Origin: Rutidosis leptorrhynchoides
Taxonomy: Eukaryota; Streptophyta; Magnoliopsida; Asterales; Asteraceae
Length of the DNA stretch: 64,000 nucleotides
Direction: 5' to 3'
NCBI RefSeq assembly: GCF_046630445.1
Contig: NC_092335.1
Location: forward strand, 2,912,001 to 2,976,000
Shown: in pieces, positions 1 to 9,473 of the stretch
How positions within the stretch are numbered: the stretch's first letter is position 1
Layout: each line of letters starts with the position of its first letter
The notes under the pieces: model-generated
Seen by the model: the letters and a program-made list of their open reading frames with translations, nothing else
What the model was told of the DNA's origin: nothing
Database searches by the model: none
Program-made: the position numbers and the translations under genes

Positions 1-1464
1 CCAGCTGATACTAATCAGTCAGCTGGTACTGAAGACACAGCAAAGAGTGCTATGAATGAAGACCCAGCCAAAAGTGTGCTGCTGGGTGTTACAAGTGTTG
101 AAGACCCAGCCAAGGTGGTTGAGCTGGGTGCTAATCAAGATGATGATACGGTTAATCCTGCTGATTTTACAGTATGGGGTAGTGGAGATCATTTATTTGT
201 TCAATCACCTATCTCTCCCCAGACCCTCACTTATTTTAACAGAACAAAGGATAATCATGGCAATCAGTTTCTAGTGAGTTCATCTGGCATAGGTGAATCA
301 ATCATGTATCCTCCATCTTCCCCAAAACGTCATGGTAAACACAGAACTTGGGAAGATGATTCAGTTACCCGTGGTGAGCCAGACTTATTTAAAATGAATC
401 CAGATGAAAGAGATGCTTACCGGCTGGAGATCACTGTACAGGAATTACTTGAGCAAAGACAAGTTGCTATCAATGAAAGGATACACCAAGTTAGATTGCT
501 GCATCATCCCCTTGATCAGCCACTTTACATCAATGCCTTGACTTATGGCATTGAAATTGGTGTATACTTAAACAACAGTGGTCAAAGGCTCTCTACTGAT
601 GAGAAGAAAGCTCAATTTCAAGAGGTTCACCAGCTGGGTATGGATCTAAGGGAGTATCATGCTGCCCTGAGAACTGAAGAGGGTAGAAAGATGATTGAAA
701 TAGCAAAATCCCTGAAAATCACTGTCGACGATTATTTGTTGGGTCTACAAGCTGAAATTCAAAGAAGGGAGGCTGCTGATGCTGAATTCGCTGAGAGGGT
801 AAGGCTCCAGGATATAGAAGACAAATTGGCTGCTGATAGAAAGCAAGAGGCTGAGTCCCTAGAATTAGCTAAAGCCATTGTCAAAGAACAGGATAAGGCA
901 TTTGATAAGATGGAAGCTGATGAGAAAGCACCTGCTACTGCTCCTATAGAATTTGTTCGTACCAGTGAATTTCCTGATCATTATTATAGGAGTAGGTATG
1001 GTGATGTGATGAATAGAAGATCCAATCCCAGCAGGATCATCAAAGTAAATAGAGGGTCAAAAAGAGCGTTCAATGTTGTAAGGGAGAATAAAGTTCAAGA
1101 AAGAATAAACTATGATGAGTTAAGATCCCTTGGATTTAGTGAATGGATGGAGATCTTGGAGTATTTCATTGGTAAAGGTGAAAGTGCTATCAAAAATACA
1201 CTTAAATCTGAACTCCAACAGCTCTTCAAGAAAGCAACAAGGTTTGGGAATGCACCAGTAGTGAATGTAGATGAAGTCCTCTCTCAAAAACCTAAAGGAA
1301 AGCAATCCACTGGTGAAGGACCAACCGGAAAAGGCCCCATAATTCTACCTCCCCATATCCCTGTATTTAACCCTGCTGATGTACCTTATCTATTCCCTAA
1401 AGCCTGGAGAATCAAACAAGAGGAGCTATCTGAAGAAGAACGAAAAAAAGATAAAGATAGATAG
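1..1464 (+). CDS. 3'-terminal ORF of a Ty1/copia-type retrotransposon, partial at 5' end
   Basis: The frame is open from base 1, so the first ATG (52) need not be the true start; at least 487 codons are present before the TAG at 1462-1464. The N-terminus contains a degenerate short repeat (EDTAKSA, EDPAKSV, EDPAKVV). The middle (roughly residues 130-300 from the ATG) is rich in E, K, Q, L and A and should form a coiled coil. The C-terminus is basic and ends in a lysine/glutamate-rich tail. I see no reverse transcriptase, integrase, protease or zinc-knuckle motif and no membrane segment. Its position just before a polypurine tract and 3' LTR makes it the last ORF of the element. Some copia lineages (Sireviruses) carry an extra ORF there, sometimes called env-like. 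That assignment is inference; function is unknown. Confidence 0.6.
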   Translation, partial: PADTNQSAGTEDTAKSAMNEDPAKSVLLGVTSVEDPAKVVELGANQDDDTVNPADFTVWGSGDHLFVQSPISPQTLTYFNRTKDNHGNQFLVSSSGIGESIMYPPSSPKRHGKHRTWEDDSVTRGEPDLFKMNPDERDAYRLEITVQELLEQRQVAINERIHQVRLLHHPLDQPLYINALTYGIEIGVYLNNSGQRLSTDEKKAQFQEVHQLGMDLREYHAALRTEEGRKMIEIAKSLKITVDDYLLGLQAEIQRREAADAEFAERVRLQDIEDKLAADRKQEAESLELAKAIVKEQDKAFDKMEADEKAPATAPIEFVRTSEFPDHYYRSRYGDVMNRRSNPSRIIKVNRGSKRAFNVVRENKVQERINYDELRSLGFSEWMEILEYFIGKGESAIKNTLKSELQQLFKKATRFGNAPVVNVDEVLSQKPKGKQSTGEGPTGKGPIILPPHIPVFNPADVPYLFPKAWRIKQEELSEEERKKDKDR

Positions 1465-1735
1465 TCTCCTATGTGCTCAAACTGTATCTTTTGTTTAATT
1501 CACTTTTCATTCTGCTGTTGTTGTAATTACTGTACATATTGTGTTGTAATGAAAGTGAAATGAGTTTATCTTCCAAATCATATCAAATTAAAAGATATGG
1601 ATAACTCAGCAAAAGATCCCAAAACAAACTTAAAAAAGGATAAATTTACTGCCTATTTTCATTAGGTCCCTCCATGCTGACTTTAGTGTTTTCTCTACAT
1701 GTCATAGGTTTTGTCATCATCAAATAGGGGGAGAT
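1465..1735 (+). promoter_or_regulatory. Untranslated spacer and polypurine tract of the copia element
   Basis: No gene is visible between the ORF stop and the LTR. The spacer ends in AAATAGGGGGAGAT at 1722-1735, immediately before TGTTG. This is the usual plant copia polypurine tract, which primes plus-strand DNA synthesis, and it fixes the element's orientation and the LTR start. Confidence 0.8.
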
Positions 1736-2683
1736 TGTTGAGTCCCCAAAATAATTAAGGATTTAATTATGACAAAACTGTAATTTATTTGCACTAAAGT
1801 GCTATGTGCAGTCAGCACAAGTTTGTTCATGTATAGACAGCAGATATTGCTGTGTCGAGTGTTTAGTTTGCTGCTCAGTCTACCAGCACAAGATAGACAA
1901 TGTTCTTCAATCAGCACAGGATGTGTTCTCAGCAAATCAAGAACATGAAGTGGCTCAGCAATGAAGAACCAGCACAGCTGGAATGCAGCTCACTACACAA
2001 GATAGCTATGCTCCATTATAAGCATAGTCATTTCCCGAGTGGTCTACATCAATGGTACTATTCAACAGAAGTCAAAGACAAAGTTGAACAGAAAAGGACA
2101 CGCGTCGGCGGCTGACAAGTGACCTTACAAGACCACGTGGGAATGCAGAAGTTTAACGCATGTGCAGACATGGGTTATACTTTGTCATCACCTAGGGAAC
2201 ACAACATTCTATTTGTTTAATCAAATAGTGGTGCCAAACCAAATTGGGGTGTTCCTACAAATAGCTACCAAAGAAGAAAGAAGAGAGCATGCTCTCTAAT
2301 ATAGTTGTCTCCACAAGTACAGACATCCTATGTACCAGTGGACAATAGAACCATTACACGGTTAATAGGACTACTATAAATTGTTGTATCCACTATTGTA
2401 ATAACTAGTGGTGTGGGTTTATTTTTATAGAGTCAAAACGTGTAATAGCTGTTAGTTTACCTCTTAGCTATAATCTAGGTAATCTGTATCAACCAACTAT
2501 CATTCCGCCAAGGATAGTTGTGATTCTTTGTGATTCAATCAATAAAGAATAACTGTTGAAAATTACCTGTGACTCTATTTATTTGCATGCTTGAATACTA
2601 ATTGGTTTAACTGTTAAGTTATTTGGAAAAAATTGTATTCACCCCCCCTCTACAATACTCCTGTTGTTATCAAGGGACTAACA
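1736..2683 (+). repeat. 3' LTR of a Ty1/copia element, 948 bp
   Basis: It starts TGTTGAGTCCC directly after the polypurine tract and ends GGGACTAACA, so the ends are imperfect inverted repeats. Beyond 2683 the sequence is minus-strand MYB coding DNA, so the boundary is a real insertion junction. The 5' LTR and body lie left of the window and the target duplication cannot be checked. Small ORFs inside it are not credible genes. Confidence 0.85.
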
Positions 2684-4738
2684 TATCCAGCAGGAGATCC
2701 AATGTTATATCAGATGCACTTTCTTCTTCTTCATTCGAGTTTTCAGATTCTTCTGATAAATTTGTTCTTATCTCATCCACCTCTTGTTTCATTTTGATAT
2801 GCTCCTTGATACCATGATCACACGATTCACTAGTAGACGCGACTCCTGTCACAACTGAATCTGTTTCAAACTTTATGTCTCGGATGGTAGGGATTTCACA
2901 TTTAACCTTTTCGAATTTCATATGATTTTGAAACGCTTCTTCATTGTTAGAATCCCATTCATGCACAAAATTATTGCCGTCAATTTCAGGGATCAGAAAC
3001 ACGGGATCCATTGCCACCTCATCCTTCACCATAGTGTTCTCACAGTCTGCCATATGGAGAGTTGGTGACAACTTGGTAGGAGGTTTGGCTTCAAGGGTTC
3101 TGTTTTTGTTAGGAATCCGTTTTCATACATGAGTATTGCAGTAACTTTTTATCTCGTTATTGGTTCTTCCTGGCAGCTGTGAAGCAATGGCTGCCCACCT
3201 GAATCATTCAGTGTTTTGTTTATCATCAGTTGCTACATAACATAACATAACATGTATACCTGGCAAACGGGTCTTCGGTTGGTTTGGGTGACAGGTCAAT
3301 ACGGTTTTGGGTTGGAATGGGTCATGGGTCAAATGTGTCGGATTTTTAAACGCGTCCAAATAGGCTGGGTTGTATAAAGGGTCATAGGCAAAGGGGTGCA
3401 AACGTTTTACATTTATGATTATGTTTTACTTTTTACGTTTATACTTTTACATTTGCTTTTTACATATATGACTATGTTTGATAGATGAAACTTGTTATGA
3501 TCTTTATGCTCGACCCTCATTTAACCTATTTACAAGACCCATTAGACCTATCCATATTTATTGAGCTTTAGGAATTGATACCCAATTGACATGTTCCTTT
3601 GTATATTGTATAGGACTCAATAGATTAGAGGGAAACCCATTGGACCTTTTTAAGTCTTGTTTAGGTTTAAATTGCCAGACCTAATTTTTCTCAAGACCCA
3701 GTTAACCGGAAAGTGTGACCCAGTTGACCCAACTTTGAGAGTATGCGTCTAAATCGCCAGACATAATAAAATGCAAAGCATGATAGATTTTTCAATTGGT
3801 TAAAAGTGAAAGTGGTTCATTACTTGTTACCGTGCAAGCTGTGCAGATTGAAGATTGTTTGTTCTTCTTTAGAAATGAAATAACCGCATTTGATATCAGG
3901 ACGGAGATAGTTTGTCCAACGAAGTCTACAACTTTTTCCACACCTTTTAAGTCCTGTAACAAAATAATCAGATCCAAAAAGAAATTAAAATGATTTCAAA
4001 AAAGGTTGTAGAAAACAAAGATAATTTTACGCTGTGTTGTTTCAACTTAGATAATTTTGTTTTTATTCTTTCAAATATATGTGTCATAGAACACATCATA
4101 GCAAAAAATAAGAGTTCACAAATTAATTACCTTAATTGTTTCAATCAATAATAATAAAATGTGATCTGGTAACCTGTTATACCTACTAACTAGCACAAAT
4201 AAACAACAACACCACCACCATATTTGCGCTTGGGGCAATGACGTAGTTAATGAGGTAATAACCGAGACGCGTCAAGTGCTAGTTGAAAACTATTTCCAAA
4301 CAACACCCATTCCCACGATTGCGAGGTACGGGAAGAGGTGAGATGTAGAGATCTTTCCTATGTCATAAAATAGAAGAGAGATTGTCTCTCCACCCACGTG
4401 TAGCACAAATAAGTTATCCTAATTAATGAAATTTGCCTAAAAATTCTACCTTAATTCAGCACAAAATACAGTATGTTACCAAAAAAGACCCATGATCAAC
4501 AAATGACCAAATTCTAATCACCTATATAATACCAATTTACCATACGATGAATAAAATGAGGAATTGGAGTTGGAAAGAAATGAACAATAGACCTGCAAGT
4601 TTAGGCAAGGAACCCCAGGTGCCAGGTGTCATGACCATGTTTAGTGATCTAATCAGTTAGTAATCTATCTTCTTCATGAGTCCAAGCACATTTTTTCACT
4701 TCATTTTTATCACAACATGAACATGCCGCTCTTCCCAT
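2684..4738 (-). pseudogene. R2R3-MYB transcription factor pseudogene, exons 1-3, cut by a copia insertion
   Basis: Three exons follow the canonical R2R3-MYB plan. Exon 1 (4738-4593) begins MGRAACSCC and ends in GSLPKLA at a GT donor. Exon 2 (3953-3824) is exactly 130 bp, encodes [18 protein letters not shown] and has AG/GT borders. Exon 3 (3198 to 2684) begins WAAIASQLPGRTNNEIKSY and continues into an acidic, Ser/Glu-rich region typical of MYB C-termini. MYBs of this type bind DNA through the two repeats and regulate transcription. Damage: in-frame TAG at 4649-4651, a frameshift near 4618-4632 where a short ACCTGG-containing stretch is duplicated, in-frame TGA at 3123-3125, a Trp-to-Cys change in the R3 core (SYCNTH), and the copia LTR at 2683. 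The rest of exon 3 should lie left of the copia 5' LTR. The introns (3199-3823 and 3954-4592) hold nothing else I can identify; intron 2 has GGGTCA/TGGGTT-type degenerate repeats. The repeats resemble the MYB9/MYB93 type, low certainty. Confidence 0.9.
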
Positions 4739-5658
4739 TTTCCCTTTTTTTCTTCCTCATTTGATCTTTGTCATTCAACAATTTTGTTTCTTTTATCTAC
4801 TCACATGTATCTGCCAATTAAATAAACAGTATTCTGTAAAATGCTGAGCTAGGCCTAATCGCTCGCATTAAACTTTAAAAGAATTAGTCTGAAAAAGTTG
4901 CAGCAATAAAACGTGGTGGTTATGGCTTCTTGACACCAAAGTCAAATACATTCCTAAAATAAACCTTAAACATAAATACATAGACACAAATAATAAATGT
5001 AGGAAGAAATATAAGTGATGTATGCTTACTGGAAAATGAAAAACCACGAGCACCGATTGAAGATATGATGTCACAGAACATTTTATATTTTATTTTCTTT
5101 TTGGTTTATGGTTTATTGATTTTGGTATATTTGAAGAGAGCTTTGACACTTCTATTCTCTGCATCTCCAACAAACAACAAGACAAAATTTGTGACTTTTT
5201 TATAATGTAAAAAAGAAAAAAGATGAGTCCCCACTCTCAACGGGCTTTTGCATCCATAACTAAAAGAGTAAAAGTTATAGTGTTACGGAGTAATTAGTTT
5301 TTGTAGAAAATATTTCTTTTAAATGAATGATATGATTCAAACTTGATGATTGATTGATTGAATGAATGATAGTATCATAGTGTGCAAGACACATGTCACC
5401 GGGGGATGTCTTGGTTTTCAGTGAACCGAACCCTCGGAGATATTCCGAAATATAATTTCTATTTTTAAGGTATGAATCAAATGCAATCTTAATTTTATAT
5501 TCTGCGTTCCAATTTAATAGTCTACATATAAAAAAAATAGTTTAAGAAAAAGTGAATGACATATTATCAATTTTGTATACTTTCCAATTTTACCTCTTAA
5601 TTTTTACTTACATTTTTGTCTTACTTAAATAAAGTAGGAATATAAAAATATTTTAATC

Positions 5659-5660
<2 letters not shown>
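4739..5660. other. Upstream region of the MYB pseudogene, no gene seen
   Basis: AT-rich DNA with a GATT/GAAT tetranucleotide run near 5345-5370. The stretch around 5500-5640 resembles degenerate miniature-transposon termini, but no inverted ends could be paired. No coding sequence is recognised on either strand. Confidence 0.5.

Positions 5661-5661
<1 letters not shown>

Positions 5662-5733
<72 letters not shown>
5662..5733. repeat. (TA)n microsatellite
   Basis: An uninterrupted run of TA dinucleotides of about 72 bases, palindromic and likely length-variable. It may mark the AT-rich target region at the left border of the MULE, but no terminal inverted repeat could be confirmed. Confidence 0.95.
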
Positions 5734-5736
<3 letters not shown>

Positions 5737-6450
5737 TGTGGTAAATGGTGTCAGCCTGTAATTGGCCAATAACATGCGTTAATAATAACCTTCTCTGACC
5801 CGACCCAAATTTATTTTACACCTTTCTCCTCCTTTACATCTCCTCCCACACTACTCTGAAACTTTCTTCTTCCTTCTTTCTTCTTTCTTCTTCATCCCCA
5901 AATCATCCACCACCATCAAATCCATCTTTCTTGATGCATATGTGTATGATCCAGGTGGGCCAACTCAACAAGTTCTATTTATTTAGTTTAAGGATTAAAT
6001 GGGTTACACTTGTTGGGCTAGGGAATATAAAGTGGGATGTGATAAATAAAATCAAGATAGCAAATATGAAAGCTGGCAATTTGTTCGAGGATAACATGCT
6101 AAGAGTTGGAAGTAATAAAGGAGTCTTTGTTTAAATTTTAAAAGTCATGTTTATCTTTAGTTTTAGGTTATCCATATTTTGTTTAAAAAGGACTCTCATG
6201 TTTATTTAGAACTTAGTTTTATTATTGATAAAAGTAACGTGAAATAAAAAGAAGGTCGTGAAGGTTCTTTTCTTCAACCGAGAAGGTTGTGTCATAGTTG
6301 ATCCGAGAAGGATTAGCTATCTATCCATTCTTTATTTTAACCGGAACCAAGCAACTAACTACTATGTGTCGCTAACTCAGACGCAAGGACCTTTTTGCGA
6401 CCTTGCGTCTGGCTTCTCATCTTATTTTTTGTGTGTTGTATGTTGATAAG
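5734..6450 (+). other. Region 5' of the Ulp1-like gene
   Basis: A CT-rich leader-like stretch (5820-5930) is followed by a 67-codon ORF (5931-6134, first ATG at 5931) that I do not recognise and that may be a decayed 5' exon. The first hairpin repeat of the GACGCAAGG family lies at 6378-6411. An acceptor-like AG precedes 6451. The left end of the MULE should fall in or near this interval. Confidence 0.35.
6378..6411. repeat. GACGCAAGG hairpin unit upstream of protease exon a
   Basis: The arms AGACGCAAGG and CCTTGCGTCT form a perfect inverted repeat around a 12-base loop. It is the first of five clusters of this motif in and around the Ulp1-like gene. Confidence 0.85.
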
Positions 6451-6608
6451 GAGGATGCATGTGTGGATCCTCGATCTTTCTCTGACAATGATACATCTCC
6501 GAGGGTTGTTAGACGTGGGAAAAGAGAAAGAAGGCCCACTCGTGTTTTAAACTCCCCTTTCACAACACCGGGCTATAGAAAACCATTGGAGAAGGTATGT
6601 CTGTAACA

Positions 6609-6712
6609 TCCACCAGGCGCAAGGTTTTATTTGCATCCTTGCGTGTGATGTTTAAATGTCCTTGCGTGTTGCGTCTTGTTTTACGCAAGATATATCTTGC
6701 GTCCTTGCGTAT
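6609..6712. repeat. GACGCAAGG repeat cluster, intron a-b
   Basis: Degenerate copies of the hairpin unit (GGCGCAAGG, CCTTGCGTG, ACGCAAGATATATCTTGCGT) fill most of this 144-bp intron. The last is a near-perfect palindrome. Confidence 0.8.
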
Positions 6713-6962
6713 GTTTGCTGACTTATGGTATTATACAGTTGTCTGACGAAGTAGCCTCGAGAGTAAAAAGGCTGAAAGTTTCTCATCAAGAGACTAAAGA
6801 AGCTGAGAATGTGTTGCCAATGGATACTGAAAAGCCTACTGAAAAAGATGTTGATAAACAAGCTGAGAATGTTGCTGTGGTGTCTGAGGAAAAAGAGCAA
6901 ACTGTTGATTTTCCATTGGTTAATGAAGCAGAAAAACAACCAGACCAGACTGAGGTTAGTGT

Positions 6963-7124
6963 ATGACGCAAGGAGTTCCTTGCGTCTTTGCGTCTGTACA
7001 CTATGTGACGTAAGCCTTTCTTGCATCTTTGCGTCTTCTTTACTAATGGACGCAAGACCTACCTTGCGTGTTTGCGTCTGCATTACACTGACGCAAGACA
7101 ATTCTTGCGTCTTTGCGTCTTCAT
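6963..7124. repeat. GACGCAAGG repeat cluster, intron b-c, four units
   Basis: Four consecutive units, each GACGCAAG(G/A), then a short spacer, then CTTGCGTCTTTGCGTC, at roughly 40-bp spacing, separated by unique AT-rich bases. They occupy nearly all of the intron between 6955 and 7148. Confidence 0.85.
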
Positions 7125-7898
7125 TAATATTTTTTTTGTATTTTGTAGAAAAAGGAAAAGAAGAGAAAAAGGAAGGGAAAGGATTGGGTTAGTGAGGAGG
7201 AAATTTGGTCCATGGTTGATAAATTAGTAAACGATCAAGGAACTTTGCAACCACCACCACCAAATGCATGGAGAGATCAAAGGAAGCATGTGGGGCCAAA
7301 AGATTTGAAATCAGTGATCCTCAATAATCAAGATACGCGTTGCATGTTCATTTTCTAAAATGAAACCTTCCTCTACCTTGATGCTGAGTTTTGGAAACGT
7401 TTATTGGGAATGGCATTTTCTGGTTATTTGGAAAACATAGTAAGTTTGTTAATTATTAAATGCATGTTTTAATTAATTTGTTTTTGCTTTATTTAACATC
7501 ATGATCAACTTGATCTGATTATAGCATATTGATGGATGGGCTACCTACCTGTTGAGATTTCGGCAGAGGTTTCTCCCCCGAGCTAGCCAGATGTCCTTGA
7601 GTCCTCAGTTTCTGATTGCAGATTATACATGTAGTTCTCGATGGACGATTATGCCATTGGGTTTCCTCAATCAACTAGAGAGATTCAAGTCCTTTTATGA
7701 TGATGACACTCAAAAGGAGGAGGAGATGGGGACACATCTAATCCGGGAGCAGAGGGGATCATTAAATTCAATCTCCCAGATTATATGTATTTGATTGGTC
7801 TTGGGGATGGTAGTGATGACCTTTATCCATCCTGGGCTGAATGTGATAAGGTTAGTGCTTTTTTTTATATCAACTATCCATTTTGTGTAAACTATAAT

Positions 7899-8107
7899 AG
7901 GCGCAAGACATTTCTTGTGTATTTGCGTGTGTCACAAATGTGACCTTGTGTCCGTTCGCAAACACTTTCTTGTGTCCTTGTGTCCACCGCAAGATTAACC
8001 TTGCATCTTCACTAAGGACGCAAGGTCAACCTTGCATCCTTGCGCCACTAGCAAGGTTAACCTTGCGTCCTTGCACCACTCGCAAGGTCAACCTTGCGTC
8101 CTTGCTT
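7899..8107. repeat. GACGCAAGG repeat cluster, intron d-e
   Basis: Several degenerate units; the last ones share a CGCAAGGT(C/T)AACCTTGCGTCCTTGC consensus of about 34 bp in tandem. The cluster ends 30 bp before the exon e acceptor. Confidence 0.85.
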
Positions 8108-8692
8108 ATTGATCTTTTATGTTTCTTTTGTTGCAGATTTTGATTCCAGTACATTTTTCAGATCCTGAACATTTTATACTACTCTCTTTGAACTTAGATG
8201 AACAGAGAGTATTTGTCTATGATAGTTTAAAGGGTTGTTTGGATAAAAGTCAACTCGATGTTGTCTTCAAAAACTTGTCAGACAACTTACCGATATATTT
8301 GAAGGCTATAGATTACTTTAACAAGAAGCGGGACTCACAAATTGTTGAGTATTATGAGAACAAAGAAGATGTAGAGTTGATGATCGAGGATGCACCGTAT
8401 GTGCCAATGCAGAGTGGTGGCCATGGTGATTGTGGTGTTTGGGTCTGCCTTTATATGGAGAGGATAGTTTTTGGTTGGGATCAGATTGACAATATTGGAG
8501 ACCCTAAAAAGGCTGCTATGGAGTATAGAATTCGAATGGCAAGAACATTCTTCCGTGTACGCTTTGACACACAGGAACCACCACCACCAAAGGACCCAAA
8601 GGTTGTTAAGTAGTTAACTTGTACTGTAAGATGTAATTATTATACAGTTTTTAGGTAGAACATGTAATTTTTGAATGTAAATACTCTGGTAC

Positions 8693-9044
8693 AGACGCAA
8701 GGCTTTTTTGCGTCCTTGCTTCTGGTTAATTATCAGACGCAAGGTCTTGTTTGCATCTTTGCGTCTTGTTAAATGTCAGACGTAAGGTGTTGTTTGCGTC
8801 CTTGCGTCTGGTTAAATGGCAGACGCAAGGTTTTGCTTGCGTCCTTGCGTTTGTTTTTAGGTCTATCTTTGTATCTTGCTTTTGTTTAAGTTGTCTGACG
8901 CAAGGTGTTGTTTGCGTCCTTGCGTCTGGTTAAATGGAAGACGCAAGGTTTTTCTTGCGTCCTTGCGTTTGTTTTTAGGTCTATCTTTGCGTCTTGCGTT
9001 TGTTTAAGTTTTCCGACGCAAGGTGTGGTTTTGCGTCCTTGCGC
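8693..9044. repeat. GACGCAAGG repeat cluster, 3' flank of the protease gene
   Basis: Seven or so units in tandem. Adjacent pairs also repeat as a larger unit (about 120 bp, compare 8819-8880 with 8937-9000). It lies between the protease stop and the transposase 3' end, where the two transcripts converge. Confidence 0.85.
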
Positions 9045-9257
9045 CTTGGTTGGACAATATTAATGGCCCACAAATACAAACTACAAACTGAGACTAGTAA
9101 ACCATAACCATAACCATAAACACAAATTTAAACTAGTAAACATTAATTTTGCACAAAACACAAAACATAAACTACAAACTGAGACTGATAAGCTTGGATA
9201 AACTAAAACATGAACTAACTAATTCTGGTCTAAATCGTACATTTGATAAATTTGAGA
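9045..9257. other. 3' flank shared by the converging MULE genes
   Basis: No ORF. AC-rich sequence with a direct repeat of AAACTACAAACTGAGACT (near 9078 and 9168) and a CCATAA tandem stretch near 9102-9120. It should hold the transposase 3' UTR. Confidence 0.5.
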
Positions 9258-9473
9258 CTAATAAACTTGCGAAGGTTTGACTTTCTCTTTCGACTTTGAC
9301 TTTGACTTTGATTTTGAGGCTGTTTTTTTAACCCTCTGAGAAGTAGATTCACCGGTTAGATCATAAGAAGCGCTGCATGTTGTTCAGTTATGACCTGCTT
9401 GCTTGCAACGAGTACATGTTCTTACTTTCTTTTCAGTTTCTTCACCTTGAGATGGAATACGATCGGTACCTTT
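9258..9473 (-). pseudogene. MULE transposase, C-terminal piece (zinc knuckle)
   Basis: Read on the minus strand from the insertion junction at 9473, this continues the proline/lysine-rich tail of the piece at 28163-28419. It encodes a CX2CX4HX4C zinc knuckle (CTRCKQAGHN then TTC) and a (SK)n run, ending at a TAG (9258-9260). An in-frame TGA at 9384-9386 falls inside the knuckle where family members usually have arginine; a CGA-to-TGA change would explain it. The chromovirus target duplication CCTTT (9469-9473) is part of this coding sequence. Confidence 0.8.

Larger units (their letters stand above)
6451..8613 (+). pseudogene. Ulp1-like (C48) cysteine protease gene of the MULE, frame-broken
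   Basis: Five exons can be read from AG/GT borders: 6451-6594, 6739-6954, 7149-7439, 7525-7850 and 8137-8613. Exons a-c encode a charged linker (an RRGKRERRPTRVLNSP stretch, an acidic E/K/V segment, then a lysine-rich run). Exon e is the C48 domain. The triad plus oxyanion residue are all visible: His in EHFILL (8170-8172), Asp in VYDSL (8221-8223), Gln (8410-8412) and Cys in GDCGVW (8431-8433). Ulp1 enzymes cleave SUMO-like modifiers from proteins; transposon-borne versions are known in plants but their role is unsettled. Damage: in-frame TAA at 7356-7358 and a one-base frameshift near 7760-7790 in exon d. The catalytic exon itself is open for 158 codons. N-terminal exons before 6451 may be missing. 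Four introns or flanks carry the GACGCAAGG repeats; the 85-bp c-d intron does not. Confidence 0.85.

Noticed and set aside
3240..3420. Transposon inside MYB intron 2 based on GGGTCA-like repeats
   Set aside because: No terminal inverted repeats or target duplication could be found.
5820..6134. Independent host gene with a CT-rich leader
   Set aside because: The 67-codon ORF has no recognised domain, and the region is more simply the 5' end of the MULE protease gene; left as an uncertain region.
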